Source: Methanosarcina sp. (GTDB taxonomy: Archaea; Halobacteriota; Methanosarcinia; Methanosarcinales; Methanosarcinaceae). Taken from it: a stretch of 7,556 nucleotides of DNA. Shown here one piece after another: positions 1 to 7,031 of the stretch. The notes beneath the pieces were generated by a model. That model saw nothing but the letters and a program-made list of their open reading frames with translations, did no database searches and was not told the origin of the DNA. The stretch's first letter is position 1. Every line of letters starts with the position of its first letter. The translations under genes and the position numbers were made by a program. Location: positions 1 through 7,556 of the forward strand of contig PMJC01000136.1 in the NCBI GenBank assembly GCA_003157235.1, in the 5' to 3' direction.

Positions 1-102
1 TCCAAACCCTTTTCAAAAGCAAATAGGAGTTTCAGCGAAATAAAAATAAGCAAATGACTAGGCGTCTAGAAAAAGATATATGTTCGTGCAATAGCCTAAA
101 AT

Positions 103-125
103 AGGGATGTAATTCCCTGATTTTT
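103..125 (+). terminator. Small hairpin plus T run, terminator-like
   Basis: AGGGA at 103-107 can pair with TCCCT at 114-118 across a 6-nt loop, and five T residues follow at 121-125. The stem is only five base pairs. Archaeal termination depends mainly on T-rich tracts, so this could end transcription entering from the left, but no gene visible in the window needs it. Confidence 0.22.
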
Positions 126-602
126 AGATCAGAGAGTTTTCTTAGAATAGAGGGGCAATGTCACATATTTGCTGTAAATTTAAAACAAACTTTTTTATAT
201 TGTATCTAATTTGGTTCTTCATATGTATGATTCCCTTATTCATAATTTTTTGATATTTGCTATTCCACACAAAGATCTAGATGCTGTAAATAAATTTTAG
301 GGATTTTAATGGGTATAACAATTACTGGAAATACTGCCAGTGTTAGTATGATTCAAGAGCTTTTGCTCTGATTAAGTGGTTTCAGGTTGTAGGTAATACT
401 TATATATATGTTTATTGGTTGATTTTTAATATATTTTGTCTTCATAAGTTATAGATCCACTGCAAAATCTGGAGATACAAAAAAATGCTTGATTTTGAAA
501 TTAATATTTGATGTACAGGGGTTTTACTTATAGGAACAACCGCTTCTCTGAATATCAAAAATAATTTTGATTGTAAGATTTTTTTTACCACTTGCAATAC
601 AT

Positions 603-620
603 TATATATATATTTACATA
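603..620 (+). promoter_or_regulatory. Candidate archaeal TATA promoter of the operon
   Basis: An alternating TA run at 603-612, continuing into a second TA-rich patch to about 622, lies about 70 nt before the first gene. Archaeal TATA boxes sit about 25 nt before the start of transcription, which would place that start near 630-645 and give a leader of roughly 40-55 nt. The whole area is AT-rich, so the box is not unique and a clear BRE was not seen. The choice rests mostly on position in front of a four-gene cluster. Confidence 0.35.
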
Positions 621-684
621 TAATCTATCACGTTTAAGATTTTCAAAGGTAATGTATAAATTCTAAAAAAGATTCATTAAGTTT

Positions 685-1902
685 ATGAAAGCTATCATCC
701 TAGCAGCAGGAGAGGGGCTTCGCTGCAGGCCTCTTACTCTCACGCGTTCAAAAGTAATGCTGCCTATCGCCAACAGGCCAATTTTGGAGCATGTTATTGA
801 TTCGCTTGAAAAAAATGGAATTAATGAAATTATATTGGTTGTTGGTTATGAAAAAGAACGAATAATGGACTATTTTCAAGATGGGCTAAACTTTGGAGTA
901 AAAATACAATATGTAGAACAGAAAGCTCAGCTTGGCACAGCACATGCAATCGAACAAGCAAAAAAATTAATCGATCTCGATGATTCAGGATTTCTCGTTC
1001 TGAATGGTGACAATCTGGTGGAACCGAAAACCATAGCTGATCTTCTTAATAATTACAAGGGGGATGTGAGCCTTCTAACAGTAAGGATGGAAAATACTGC
1101 AGGCTACGGTGTGGTGTTGAAAGAAAAGGAAAAGGTTACAAAGATTCTGGAAAAACGACCTGGTGATATTAGTCGTATTGTAAATACTGGAATTTATATT
1201 TTCACCCCGCAAGTCTTTGAAACTATTGAAAAAACCCCTATATCGGAAAATGGAGAGTATGCAATAACAGATACCATTCAGCTTATGATCAATGAGGGAA
1301 AAACAGTTACTTCTGTCCCGACAGAATCGAAATGGTTGGACGCTATCCATGCATGGGATCTGTTAAAAGCAAATGCCATAGTCTTGGACCCTGCAAAAAA
1401 TTTGAGAATAGAAGGAGAAATTGAAGAAGGAGTTGTAATCCGGGGGAAGGTAGCAATAGGGAAAAATACTAAAATTCGCTCCGGAACTTACATCGTAGGT
1501 CCTGTAGTCATAGGAGATAATTGCGACGTCGGTCCTAATGTTGTCATTCTGCCTTCCACAACAATAGGAAATAATGTATCAATCAGGTCATTTACCGAGA
1601 TCCAAAACAGCATAATAATGAACGACTGCAGGATATACTCACATGGGCAAATATCTCATTCAATAATTGGAAGCAACAATACAATTGGCTCAGGTTTGTT
1701 TGTTGAAGAAAAAGACGGACTGTTGATCATTATGAACGGAATCATCCATCGAGCCCCCAGACTTGGTACCATTTTTGGGGATGATAATCGGATAGGAAAC
1801 AGTGTCCTTGTGAAAGCTGGAGTAACGATAGCTGTCGATTGCTTGGTGGAATCTGGAAACACCATATACAAAGATCTGCCCCGTCATTCAGTGGTTCTTT
1901 AA
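685..1902 (+). CDS. GlmU-like sugar-1-phosphate nucleotidyltransferase with degenerate acetyltransferase domain (gene A)
   Basis: This 405-residue cytoplasmic protein has the archaeal GlmU-like layout: a Rossmann-type nucleotidyltransferase (about 1-235) followed by a left-handed beta-helix of hexapeptide repeats (about 240-395). The nucleotide-binding signature is at residues 8-27 (GEGLRCRPLT, then SK with Lys23 kept). The metal-binding aspartates are visible as NGD (Asp109) and WLD (Asp219), and QLGTA is intact, so it should join a sugar-1-phosphate to a nucleotide. Aligned with the paralogue at 5160-6353, the acetyltransferase His, Tyr and Asn positions are Ser319, Gln322 and the acidic stretch 341-343, so acetyl transfer is doubtful. 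The C-terminal tail also differs. The start fits the family N-terminus MKAIILAAG, but no Shine-Dalgarno sequence precedes it. It is first in the cluster, 22 bp before glmS. UDP-GlcNAc synthesis, another sugar nucleotide, or a partner role for gene D are all possible. Confidence 0.85.
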   Translation: MKAIILAAGEGLRCRPLTLTRSKVMLPIANRPILEHVIDSLEKNGINEIILVVGYEKERIMDYFQDGLNFGVKIQYVEQKAQLGTAHAIEQAKKLIDLDDSGFLVLNGDNLVEPKTIADLLNNYKGDVSLLTVRMENTAGYGVVLKEKEKVTKILEKRPGDISRIVNTGIYIFTPQVFETIEKTPISENGEYAITDTIQLMINEGKTVTSVPTESKWLDAIHAWDLLKANAIVLDPAKNLRIEGEIEEGVVIRGKVAIGKNTKIRSGTYIVGPVVIGDNCDVGPNVVILPSTTIGNNVSIRSFTEIQNSIIMNDCRIYSHGQISHSIIGSNNTIGSGLFVEEKDGLLIIMNGIIHRAPRLGTIFGDDNRIGNSVLVKAGVTIAVDCLVESGNTIYKDLPRHSVVL

Positions 1903-1910
1903 TTTCCAAA

Positions 1911-1918
1911 AAGGGGGT
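1911..1918 (+). promoter_or_regulatory. Ribosome binding site of glmS
   Basis: AAGGGGGT ends six bases before the ATG at 1925. It partly matches the GGAGGTGA complement of the archaeal 16S rRNA tail and supports the chosen start. It fills much of the 22-bp gap after gene A, so there is no room for a separate promoter or a glmS ribozyme. Confidence 0.6.
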
Positions 1919-1924
1919 AAAAAA

Positions 1925-3778
1925 ATGTGTGGAATTGTAGGATATGCAGGGAAGAATTCTGCTGCATCTGTAATTATCGAATCCCTCAAAAAACTAGAAT
2001 ATCGAGGATATGATTCTGCTGGTATTACGATTCTGGGAAACGAAATCAAAACTTACAAATCAGTAGGAAAAATTGTAAACCTTGAAGCCATAATCCCTAA
2101 AGAAATAAGTGGCAACATAGGAATAGGGCATACTCGATGGGCGACTCACGGCCGACCGAGTACAGTAAACGCCCACCCGCATAACTCTGGGAATCCATCG
2201 AAGATCTCGGTCGTGCATAATGGGATAATCGAGAATTACATGGCATTGAAAGAGCAATTAATTGCAGAAGGATACAAATTCATATCGGAAACAGATACTG
2301 AAGTGGTCGCACATCTACTTCACAAGCACATATATGGGAGTCCGGATGGAAATAAAGCAAAATGCGAAATCTTTACAGGACTTCATAGAGCCCTGAAGGA
2401 AATGGAGGGTTCTTACGCCTTTGCAATTATCTGTGCTGACGAACCTGGAAAACTCGTTCTTGCCCGAAAAGACAGCCCACTTGTTATAGGGCTTGGAAAA
2501 GGGGAAAACTTTGCCGCATCAGATGTAACTGCTTTTCTTAATTATACAAGAGACGTTATTTTCATAAATGACTTTGAAACAGTGATTTTGACTCCTGGCA
2601 GTGTAGAGATTTTTGACAAAGAGGGGAAAATCCGCGAAAAGAAAATAGAAACTATAGAATGGGACTTCGAAGCTGCTGAAAAAGCCGGTTACGAACATTT
2701 CATGCTTAAGGAGATTCATGAGCAGGGAAGTGCAATTCATAATACACTCTCAGGCAAGGTCTCGGAACTTGAAGGGGAAATCTATCTCGAAGAACTGAAC
2801 ATGACTGATGAGGAGATAAGGAAGCTCTCAAGAATCCAGATATTGGCATGTGGGACCTCCTGGCATGCAGGTATGCTTGGAAAATACCTTTTTGAACAGT
2901 TGGCAGGAATTCACTGTGATATAGATATCTGCTCGGAATACAGGTATAGAAGCCCTGTTATGAATAATGGAACACTGGCAATAGCTATCACCCAATCAGG
3001 GGAAACTGCAGATACCCTTGCAGCTGTGCGGGAAATTATGTCTTACAATTGCCCTACCCTTGCAATCACCAACGTTGTAGGAAGTACTATTACAAGAGAA
3101 GCAAATAGTGTGATATATACTAGAGCAGGGCCCGAGATAGGAGTTGCGGCAACCAAGACCTTCAGCACCCAAATTACCATTCTTTATTTGCTTGCCGTCA
3201 GATTTGCCCTCTCAAGAGGCAAGTTAAGCCCTGATTATGTTAAAAGATTCATTACGGCAATCAGGAAGGTTCCGGGGCAGATTCAACAAATTCTCAACCA
3301 GCAAGAATCAATGAAGGAATGTGCAGAGAACTTTGCTCATGCAAAAAGCTGTTTCTTCCTTGGAAGGCACCTGAACTATCCAATTGCCCTTGAAGGAGCT
3401 CTTAAACTAAAAGAGATCTCATACGTGCATGCAGAGGGCTTTGCCGCTGGAGAGCTTAAGCATGGACCAATTGCCCTACTTGAAAAAGGAACACCTGTAG
3501 TCACAATTGCAACAAGAGGCCCTACTTACGAAAAGGTGCTGAGCAATATAAAAGAAGTAAAAGCAAGAGATGCGATAGTCATAGCAGTTGCTAATAATAC
3601 GGATACTGAGATAGGAAAGTATGCAGATATTGTGCTCACAGTTCCTCAGGGTGACGAATTATTGTCGCCCCTGCTGAATGTTGTGGTCCTCCAGCTGCTT
3701 GCTTATTATACAGCTCTTGCTAGAGGCTGTTCTATTGACAAGCCGCGCAACCTTGCAAAAAGCGTCACTGTAGAATAA
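1925..3778 (+). CDS. glmS: Glutamine--fructose-6-phosphate aminotransferase (isomerizing)
   Basis: GlmS makes glucosamine-6-phosphate from fructose-6-phosphate and glutamine, the committed step to UDP-GlcNAc, in the cytoplasm. The 617-residue length fits the family (E. coli 609). The N-terminal class II glutaminase domain (about 2-225) begins MCGIVGYAG, with Cys2 as the nucleophile exposed after Met removal. It keeps YRGYDSAG (26-33), HTRWATHG (69-76), HNG (98-100) and Asp124. Two SIS domains follow: the first has CGTSW (309-313) and TQSGETADT (356-364), and the second includes Glu497 and ELKHGP with His513, matching the catalytic Glu and His of the isomerase. The C-terminus NLAKSVTVE supplies the catalytic Lys612. 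All expected catalytic residues are present. The start is fixed by the catalytic cysteine and by the Shine-Dalgarno sequence. It lies between the first GlmU-like gene and glmM, and is the likely flux-controlling enzyme of the cluster. Confidence 0.97.
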   Translation: MCGIVGYAGKNSAASVIIESLKKLEYRGYDSAGITILGNEIKTYKSVGKIVNLEAIIPKEISGNIGIGHTRWATHGRPSTVNAHPHNSGNPSKISVVHNGIIENYMALKEQLIAEGYKFISETDTEVVAHLLHKHIYGSPDGNKAKCEIFTGLHRALKEMEGSYAFAIICADEPGKLVLARKDSPLVIGLGKGENFAASDVTAFLNYTRDVIFINDFETVILTPGSVEIFDKEGKIREKKIETIEWDFEAAEKAGYEHFMLKEIHEQGSAIHNTLSGKVSELEGEIYLEELNMTDEEIRKLSRIQILACGTSWHAGMLGKYLFEQLAGIHCDIDICSEYRYRSPVMNNGTLAIAITQSGETADTLAAVREIMSYNCPTLAITNVVGSTITREANSVIYTRAGPEIGVAATKTFSTQITILYLLAVRFALSRGKLSPDYVKRFITAIRKVPGQIQQILNQQESMKECAENFAHAKSCFFLGRHLNYPIALEGALKLKEISYVHAEGFAAGELKHGPIALLEKGTPVVTIATRGPTYEKVLSNIKEVKARDAIVIAVANNTDTEIGKYADIVLTVPQGDELLSPLLNVVVLQLLAYYTALARGCSIDKPRNLAKSVTVE

Positions 3779-3794
3779 TAAGACGGATTGAATA

Positions 3795-3808
3795 TTTCAA
3801 AATTGAAA
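3795..3808. repeat. Short inverted repeat in the glmS-glmM gap
   Basis: TTTCAA and TTGAAA face each other across two bases inside the 80-bp spacer, the only sizeable gap inside the cluster. The 2-nt centre is too tight for a good RNA hairpin, so if functional it would more likely be a protein-binding site. In AT-rich DNA a 6-bp arm can arise by chance. Confidence 0.3.
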
Positions 3809-3846
3809 ATAACGAAAATTCAGGGAGAATTATTTTAGGAAATTGC

Positions 3847-3850
3847 GGAG
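3847..3850 (+). promoter_or_regulatory. Ribosome binding site of glmM
   Basis: GGAG ends eight bases before the ATG at 3859. It supports the start that gives the family N-terminus [11 protein letters not shown]. Confidence 0.5.
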
Positions 3851-3858
3851 CGGGACAT

Positions 3859-5163
3859 ATGAAACTCTTTGGATCTTCAGGAATAAGAGGCATAGCAAAC
3901 AAAGAAATCACGCCTGAACTTGCACTTAAAGTCGGGCTCGTACTGGGAAGTCGGAAAAAAACTGCTGTTATCGGGAGGGATCCAAGAGTCTCGGCACCTA
4001 TGATAGAGCATGCGCTTATTGCAGGACTTACTTCAGCAGGTTGTGATGTTGTAGAAATCGGACTTGTTACCACCCCAACCTTGGCATATGCTGCAAGAGC
4101 TTACGAATGTGGTGTAATGGTCACAGCCTCACATAATCCATCTGAATATATCGGAATTAAACTCTGGAATCCTGATGGTATGGCTTTTGATTCGGCTCAG
4201 CAGGATGAGATCGAAAAAGCTATTGAAACAGAGGGCTTTACAAGGGTTCCCTGGAACCTGATAGGCAAATTCGAAGAAGATGGAAATGCTATTCGGGCCC
4301 ATATGAATAAGATCAAAAAATTAGTAGGAAATTCTAGTTTGAAAATAGTACTGGACTGTGGGTGTGGAGCAGGAGGAACGATTAGTCCTTATCTTCTTCA
4401 GGAACTGGGTTGTGAGGTAATAACCCTTAACGCTCAGCCTGATGGGCATTTTCCTGCAAGAAATCCGGAACCAAACGATGAAAACCTTTCTCTGCTCAAA
4501 AAAACGGTTTTGGATTTCGGAGCCAATCTGGGTATAGCGCATGACGGTGATGCAGATAGAATGATGGCAGTAGATGAGAAAGGTAATTTCGTGTCAGGAG
4601 ACGAGCTGCTTACTATTTTCGGGTTCTATGAATGTGGAGATAGCAAAGGGACCGTGGTTGTGCCTGTGGACACCTCCATGATGGTTGATGATTTTCTCAA
4701 GGATTCTAAAATCGTGAGGACCAAGGTTGGAGATGTCTATGTTGCTGAGGGCATAAAAAAGTTCAACGCCACCTACGGAGGCGAACCTTCCGGAAGCTGG
4801 ATTTTCCCAAAAATCTCCTACTGCCCGGATGGAGTTTATGCAGCCGCAAAGATTATCGAGATTGTGAAGGAAAAGAAACTAAGCGAACTCAGGGAAAAAC
4901 TCCCTCGTTATGCCACTAAAAGAGGGACTCTGCCCTGTGAAAACGAAAAAAAAGCAGAGTTTATGGAAAGGGTAAAGGTGAAACTCGAGCCCCTGGGAGA
5001 AGTCCTTGATATAGATGGTATCCGCGTGAATATGGAAACCGGTTGGGTGCTTATACGTCCCTCAGGCACAGAGGCAAAAGTTAGAATTACAGCTGAAGCC
5101 AGGGAAAATGTTGATGATATTTTTGAAATGGCTGAAAATATAATGAAGGAGGCGCTTAAATGA
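3859..5163 (+). CDS. glmM: Phosphoglucosamine mutase (alpha-D-phosphohexomutase family)
   Basis: GlmM converts glucosamine-6-phosphate to glucosamine-1-phosphate through a phosphoserine enzyme and a bisphosphorylated intermediate. The 434 residues carry the four domains of the family. The N-terminus has FGSSGIRG (4-11). The active-site loop TASHNP (89-94) has Ser91 as the phosphorylated residue. The metal-binding loop is DGDADR (229-234). The sugar-recognition loop is GEPSG (308-312), and the phosphate-binding loop RPSGTEAK (400-407) lies in the C-terminal domain. All are intact, so the enzyme should be active. Archaeal members can also accept glucose or mannose phosphates; the assignment to glucosamine rests on its place after glmS and before a GlmU-like gene. 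Its TGA overlaps the ATG of that next gene, which points to translational coupling. Confidence 0.93.
   Translation: MKLFGSSGIRGIANKEITPELALKVGLVLGSRKKTAVIGRDPRVSAPMIEHALIAGLTSAGCDVVEIGLVTTPTLAYAARAYECGVMVTASHNPSEYIGIKLWNPDGMAFDSAQQDEIEKAIETEGFTRVPWNLIGKFEEDGNAIRAHMNKIKKLVGNSSLKIVLDCGCGAGGTISPYLLQELGCEVITLNAQPDGHFPARNPEPNDENLSLLKKTVLDFGANLGIAHDGDADRMMAVDEKGNFVSGDELLTIFGFYECGDSKGTVVVPVDTSMMVDDFLKDSKIVRTKVGDVYVAEGIKKFNATYGGEPSGSWIFPKISYCPDGVYAAAKIIEIVKEKKLSELREKLPRYATKRGTLPCENEKKAEFMERVKVKLEPLGEVLDIDGIRVNMETGWVLIRPSGTEAKVRITAEARENVDDIFEMAENIMKEALK
5146..5152 (+). promoter_or_regulatory. Strong ribosome binding site of gene D inside the glmM end
   Basis: AAGGAGG lies within the last codons of glmM, seven bases before the ATG at 5160. 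It is the best Shine-Dalgarno match in the window and fixes the start of the downstream gene. With the ATGA stop/start overlap it suggests coupled translation of the two enzymes. Confidence 0.75.
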
Positions 5164-6353
5164 AGGCAGTTGTCCTTGTGGCAGGCAAAGGTACAAGGAT
5201 GGAGCCTCTAACTTCTGAATGTCCTAAAGTAATGCTCCCGGTTGCAAATAAACCCATTATCGAACATATTCTGAACTCAGCGGTAGAAGCAGGTATTGAA
5301 AGTTTTGTCTTCATTACAGGATATATGGAGAGGCAGATAAGGGAGTATTTCGGAGATGGAAGTAAATTTGGATTAAGCATAGATTACGTGCATCAGAAGG
5401 AGCAGTTAGGAACTGCAAATGCAATTGGTTATGCAAAGAGATATGTTGAAGAGGCTTTTCTTGTACTTAATGGAGACATGCTAATCGGAAAGGAGGACTT
5501 AAAAACCTTGATTTCAAGATCAGAAGAAGCTTTGATCTGTGTGAAAGAGGTGGAAAACCCGTCTGATTTTGGGATGCTTGAGATTGAAAAGAATAAAGTG
5601 GTCAGGATAATTGAAAAACCTGTAAATCCTCCAACTAATCTTGCAAATGCCGGAATATATCTCTTCAGAGATTCAATATTTGATTTCATTGACAGAACCC
5701 ATGCTTCAGTAAGAAATGAATTAGAGATTACAGATTCTATCCAGATGTTAATCGATAGTGGAGTGACTGTTGGTTACAGTCTTCTGGAGGGCAAGTGGAT
5801 AGATATAGGATATCCATGGGATCTTCTGAAAGCAAATGAGACCCTCCTGAAAGATCTTAAAAGCAGTTGTGAAGGCACAGTGGAACCGAATACAACCATA
5901 AAAGGCAAAGTTGTTATCGGAAAAGGCACTCTTATAAGAAGTGGTTCGTATATCGAAGGGCCTGTTGTAATAGGGGGAAATTGTGATATAGGTCCAAACT
6001 GCTTTATTCGTCCTTACACTGCTATCGGGAAAAATGTCAGGGTTGGAAATGCAGTGGAGATAAAGAATTCGATTATTATGGAAGGTACCCATGTAGGGCA
6101 TCTGAGTTATGTAGGTGATAGTATAATCGGCAGGCGCTGTAATTTTGGAGCTGGCACGAAAGTTGCAAATCTCCGCAACGACGGAAAAAATATAAAAGTT
6201 AGGCTTAAGGGCAAAATTCTCGACTCTGGCAGGAGAAAACTTGGTGTGATTATGGGAGATGATGTGCATACCGGTATTAATACAAGTATAAATACCGGCG
6301 TAATAATGGGAAAAGGTAGATATACATATCCAGGCGAAATTATACAACATTGA
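5160..6353 (+). CDS. glmU: Bifunctional GlmU-type glucosamine-1-P acetyltransferase / GlcNAc-1-P uridylyltransferase (gene D)
   Basis: This 397-residue protein should catalyse the last two steps to UDP-GlcNAc: acetylation of glucosamine-1-P from acetyl-CoA and transfer of UMP from UTP. The N-terminal nucleotidyltransferase (about 1-230) has [10 protein letters not shown] (9-18) with Lys23, NGD (Asp106) and WIDIGYPWD (Asp215). The C-terminal left-handed beta-helix (about 240-390) shows hexapeptide repeats such as the one in [14 protein letters not shown]. It retains His314, Tyr317 and Asn337, with Lys343 and Lys346 nearby. From memory these follow the same spacing as the acetyltransferase residues of the characterised Sulfolobus tokodaii enzyme ST0452. 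The archaeal fold order matches bacterial GlmU, but the sequence is of the archaeal group. It overlaps glmM by 4 bp and is last in the cluster. It is alignable over its length with gene A. Exact sugar and nucleotide range cannot be read from sequence; archaeal homologues can be broad. Confidence 0.9.
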   Translation: MKAVVLVAGKGTRMEPLTSECPKVMLPVANKPIIEHILNSAVEAGIESFVFITGYMERQIREYFGDGSKFGLSIDYVHQKEQLGTANAIGYAKRYVEEAFLVLNGDMLIGKEDLKTLISRSEEALICVKEVENPSDFGMLEIEKNKVVRIIEKPVNPPTNLANAGIYLFRDSIFDFIDRTHASVRNELEITDSIQMLIDSGVTVGYSLLEGKWIDIGYPWDLLKANETLLKDLKSSCEGTVEPNTTIKGKVVIGKGTLIRSGSYIEGPVVIGGNCDIGPNCFIRPYTAIGKNVRVGNAVEIKNSIIMEGTHVGHLSYVGDSIIGRRCNFGAGTKVANLRNDGKNIKVRLKGKILDSGRRKLGVIMGDDVHTGINTSINTGVIMGKGRYTYPGEIIQH

Positions 6354-6373
6354 ACCTAACATTAAAATGCTTG

Positions 6374-6397
6374 AAAGTAAAAATAAGGATACTTTTT
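6374..6397 (+). terminator. Possible operon terminator
   Basis: About 20 bases after the stop of the last gene, AAAGTA (6374-6379) can pair with TACTTT (6390-6395) around a 10-nt loop, and the T run continues to 6397. The stem is weak, but archaeal RNA polymerase stops mainly at T-rich tracts, so position and T run make this the best candidate for ending the four-gene transcript. Confidence 0.33.
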
Positions 6398-6452
6398 CCA
6401 AAAGAAGATGTAAGAGAAATTTAAACATCGGAACTCTTTTATAAGCATATAA

Positions 6453-6560
6453 CTAGAATTGCTTCAGCCTGAGCATTACACTTAGGGGGAATCCTTTATT
6501 TTTCATCTTAAAAGCGTCTTCATCCATACTTTTTGCAGTTTCGTCAAAGTATTTTTTGAA
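6453..6560 (-). pseudogene. Coding-like remnant, C-terminal tail of an unknown protein
   Basis: On the minus strand 35 codons run from an in-frame TGA (6561-6563) to a TAG (6453-6455). The peptide includes YFDETAKSMDEDAFKMKNKG and then FPLSVMLRLKQF, a balanced, non-repetitive composition unlike the surrounding AT-rich DNA. Beyond the TGA the same frame stays open for about 46 codons back to an ATG near 6700, though that part looks less protein-like. The only in-frame ATG after the TGA would give 24 residues (6453-6527). The simplest reading is the surviving 3' end of a gene inactivated by a stop and decay. The ending vaguely recalls class I SAM-dependent methyltransferases, but I cannot assign a family. 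Confidence 0.35.
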
Positions 6561-6646
6561 TCAAATATTTTTTACTTTAATACTCATGGATTGGATAAAA
6601 TATATTAAATTCCTCTTTGAAAATTGAACTGCGTCTTTTATGTGCC

Positions 6647-6672
6647 AACCATGATAATAACTATCATGTGTT
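6647..6672. repeat. Imperfect inverted repeat (hairpin)
   Basis: CATGATA (6650-6656) and TATCATG (6662-6668) are exact reverse complements around a 5-nt loop. AAC and GTT extend the stem by three more pairs with one bulged base (6669). It lies between the decayed minus-strand stretch and a TATA-like box. It could be an operator or an RNA hairpin; no neighbour shows which. Confidence 0.45.
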
Positions 6673-6790
6673 AATTCCAATAATATGCACTTTATATACA
6701 TATATTATTATATTTTAAATGAGCTTTTATTCTCAACCATATTTATATCTAAGTCCAAGCAAACTTTTTTTCAACAAAATTCATTTACTA

Positions 6791-6943
6791 TTACCTGTTA
6801 AGTTGAGACTGATAAATCTTCTCCAACTCGAGGGCCCAAAATAATGTTTTAACCAATAATAATACTCGATTATTATTTGCTTTTTTGTAGTATGAACTAA
6901 TGTTTGCCTTAGTAATATCATGCGTATTAAAAAGTATCCAAGC
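6791..6943 (-). pseudogene. Coding-like minus-strand stretch without its own start
   Basis: Fifty sense codons end at TAA (6791-6793) and follow an in-frame TGA (6944-6946). The peptide includes NTHDITKANISSYYKKANNN and ends KTLFWALELEKIYQSQLNR. There is no ATG in this frame. An ATG in the neighbouring frame (6945-6947) reads MSLDTF and then stops, so one indel in the T run would join it to this frame. This fits a frameshifted small gene or fragment. The family is not recognised. The middle part is coded by the AT-rich inverted repeat 6855-6877, which weakens the coding case. Confidence 0.25.
6855..6886 (+). terminator. Perfect 9-bp hairpin followed by six T
   Basis: AATAATAAT (6855-6863) and ATTATTATT (6869-6877) are exact reverse complements around the loop ACTCG, and six T residues follow at 6881-6886. 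On the plus strand this has the shape of an intrinsic terminator, although the stem is all A-T. No plus-strand gene precedes it closely. It could end a small RNA started from one of the TATA-like boxes at 6691 or 6741, or it may simply be AT-rich symmetry. Confidence 0.3.
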
Positions 6944-7031
6944 TCATAGTTAAACAAATGTACTTACCTTAAACATAGTAAAATTGAATTATATTTATAG
7001 ATCCTATTTATTTATCTATTTATTCTTAAAT

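Larger units (their letters stand above)
1..684. other. AT-rich upstream region without an intact gene
   Basis: No reading frame here looks like a complete conserved gene. The stretch is clearly richer in A and T than the operon that follows. It contains a small hairpin followed by a T run (103-125), two adjacent small hairpins (324-341 and 356-369), a TATA-like run at 401-409, an eight-T run at 579-586 and a second TATA-like run at 603-612 that is the best candidate operon promoter. Short coding-like stretches occur: 309-371 plus, 347-448 plus, 485-564 plus and 142-243 minus. None is long enough or has a recognisable family motif, so they may be remnants or chance. The neighbouring gene to the left is outside the window. 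Confidence 0.6.

Noticed and set aside
170..291. Ten-base direct repeat TGCTGTAAAT at 170-179 and 282-291
   Set aside because: Two copies of a short AT-rich word are expected by chance, and no flanking structure supports an insertion or array.
1903..1924. A glmS ribozyme before glmS
   Set aside because: Only 22 bp separate the two genes, which is too short for the ribozyme, and none of its structure is visible.
1075..5689. Other minus-strand open frames of about 60-100 codons across the operon
   Set aside because: All are opposite conserved genes with intact catalytic motifs and have compositions typical of shadow frames.
5748..6428. 226-codon open frame on the minus strand opposite the glmU gene
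   Set aside because: It lies almost wholly antisense to a strongly conserved gene, its peptide is biased and has no recognisable motif, and it is explained as a shadow frame.
6453..6455. TAG read as pyrrolysine, extending the minus-strand remnant leftward
   Set aside because: The extension would run into the antisense frame of glmU, which is a shadow. No insertion context is visible, so TAG is more simply a stop.
7007..7025. ATTT-type simple repeat
   Set aside because: The copies are few and imperfect; it is ordinary AT-rich low complexity.
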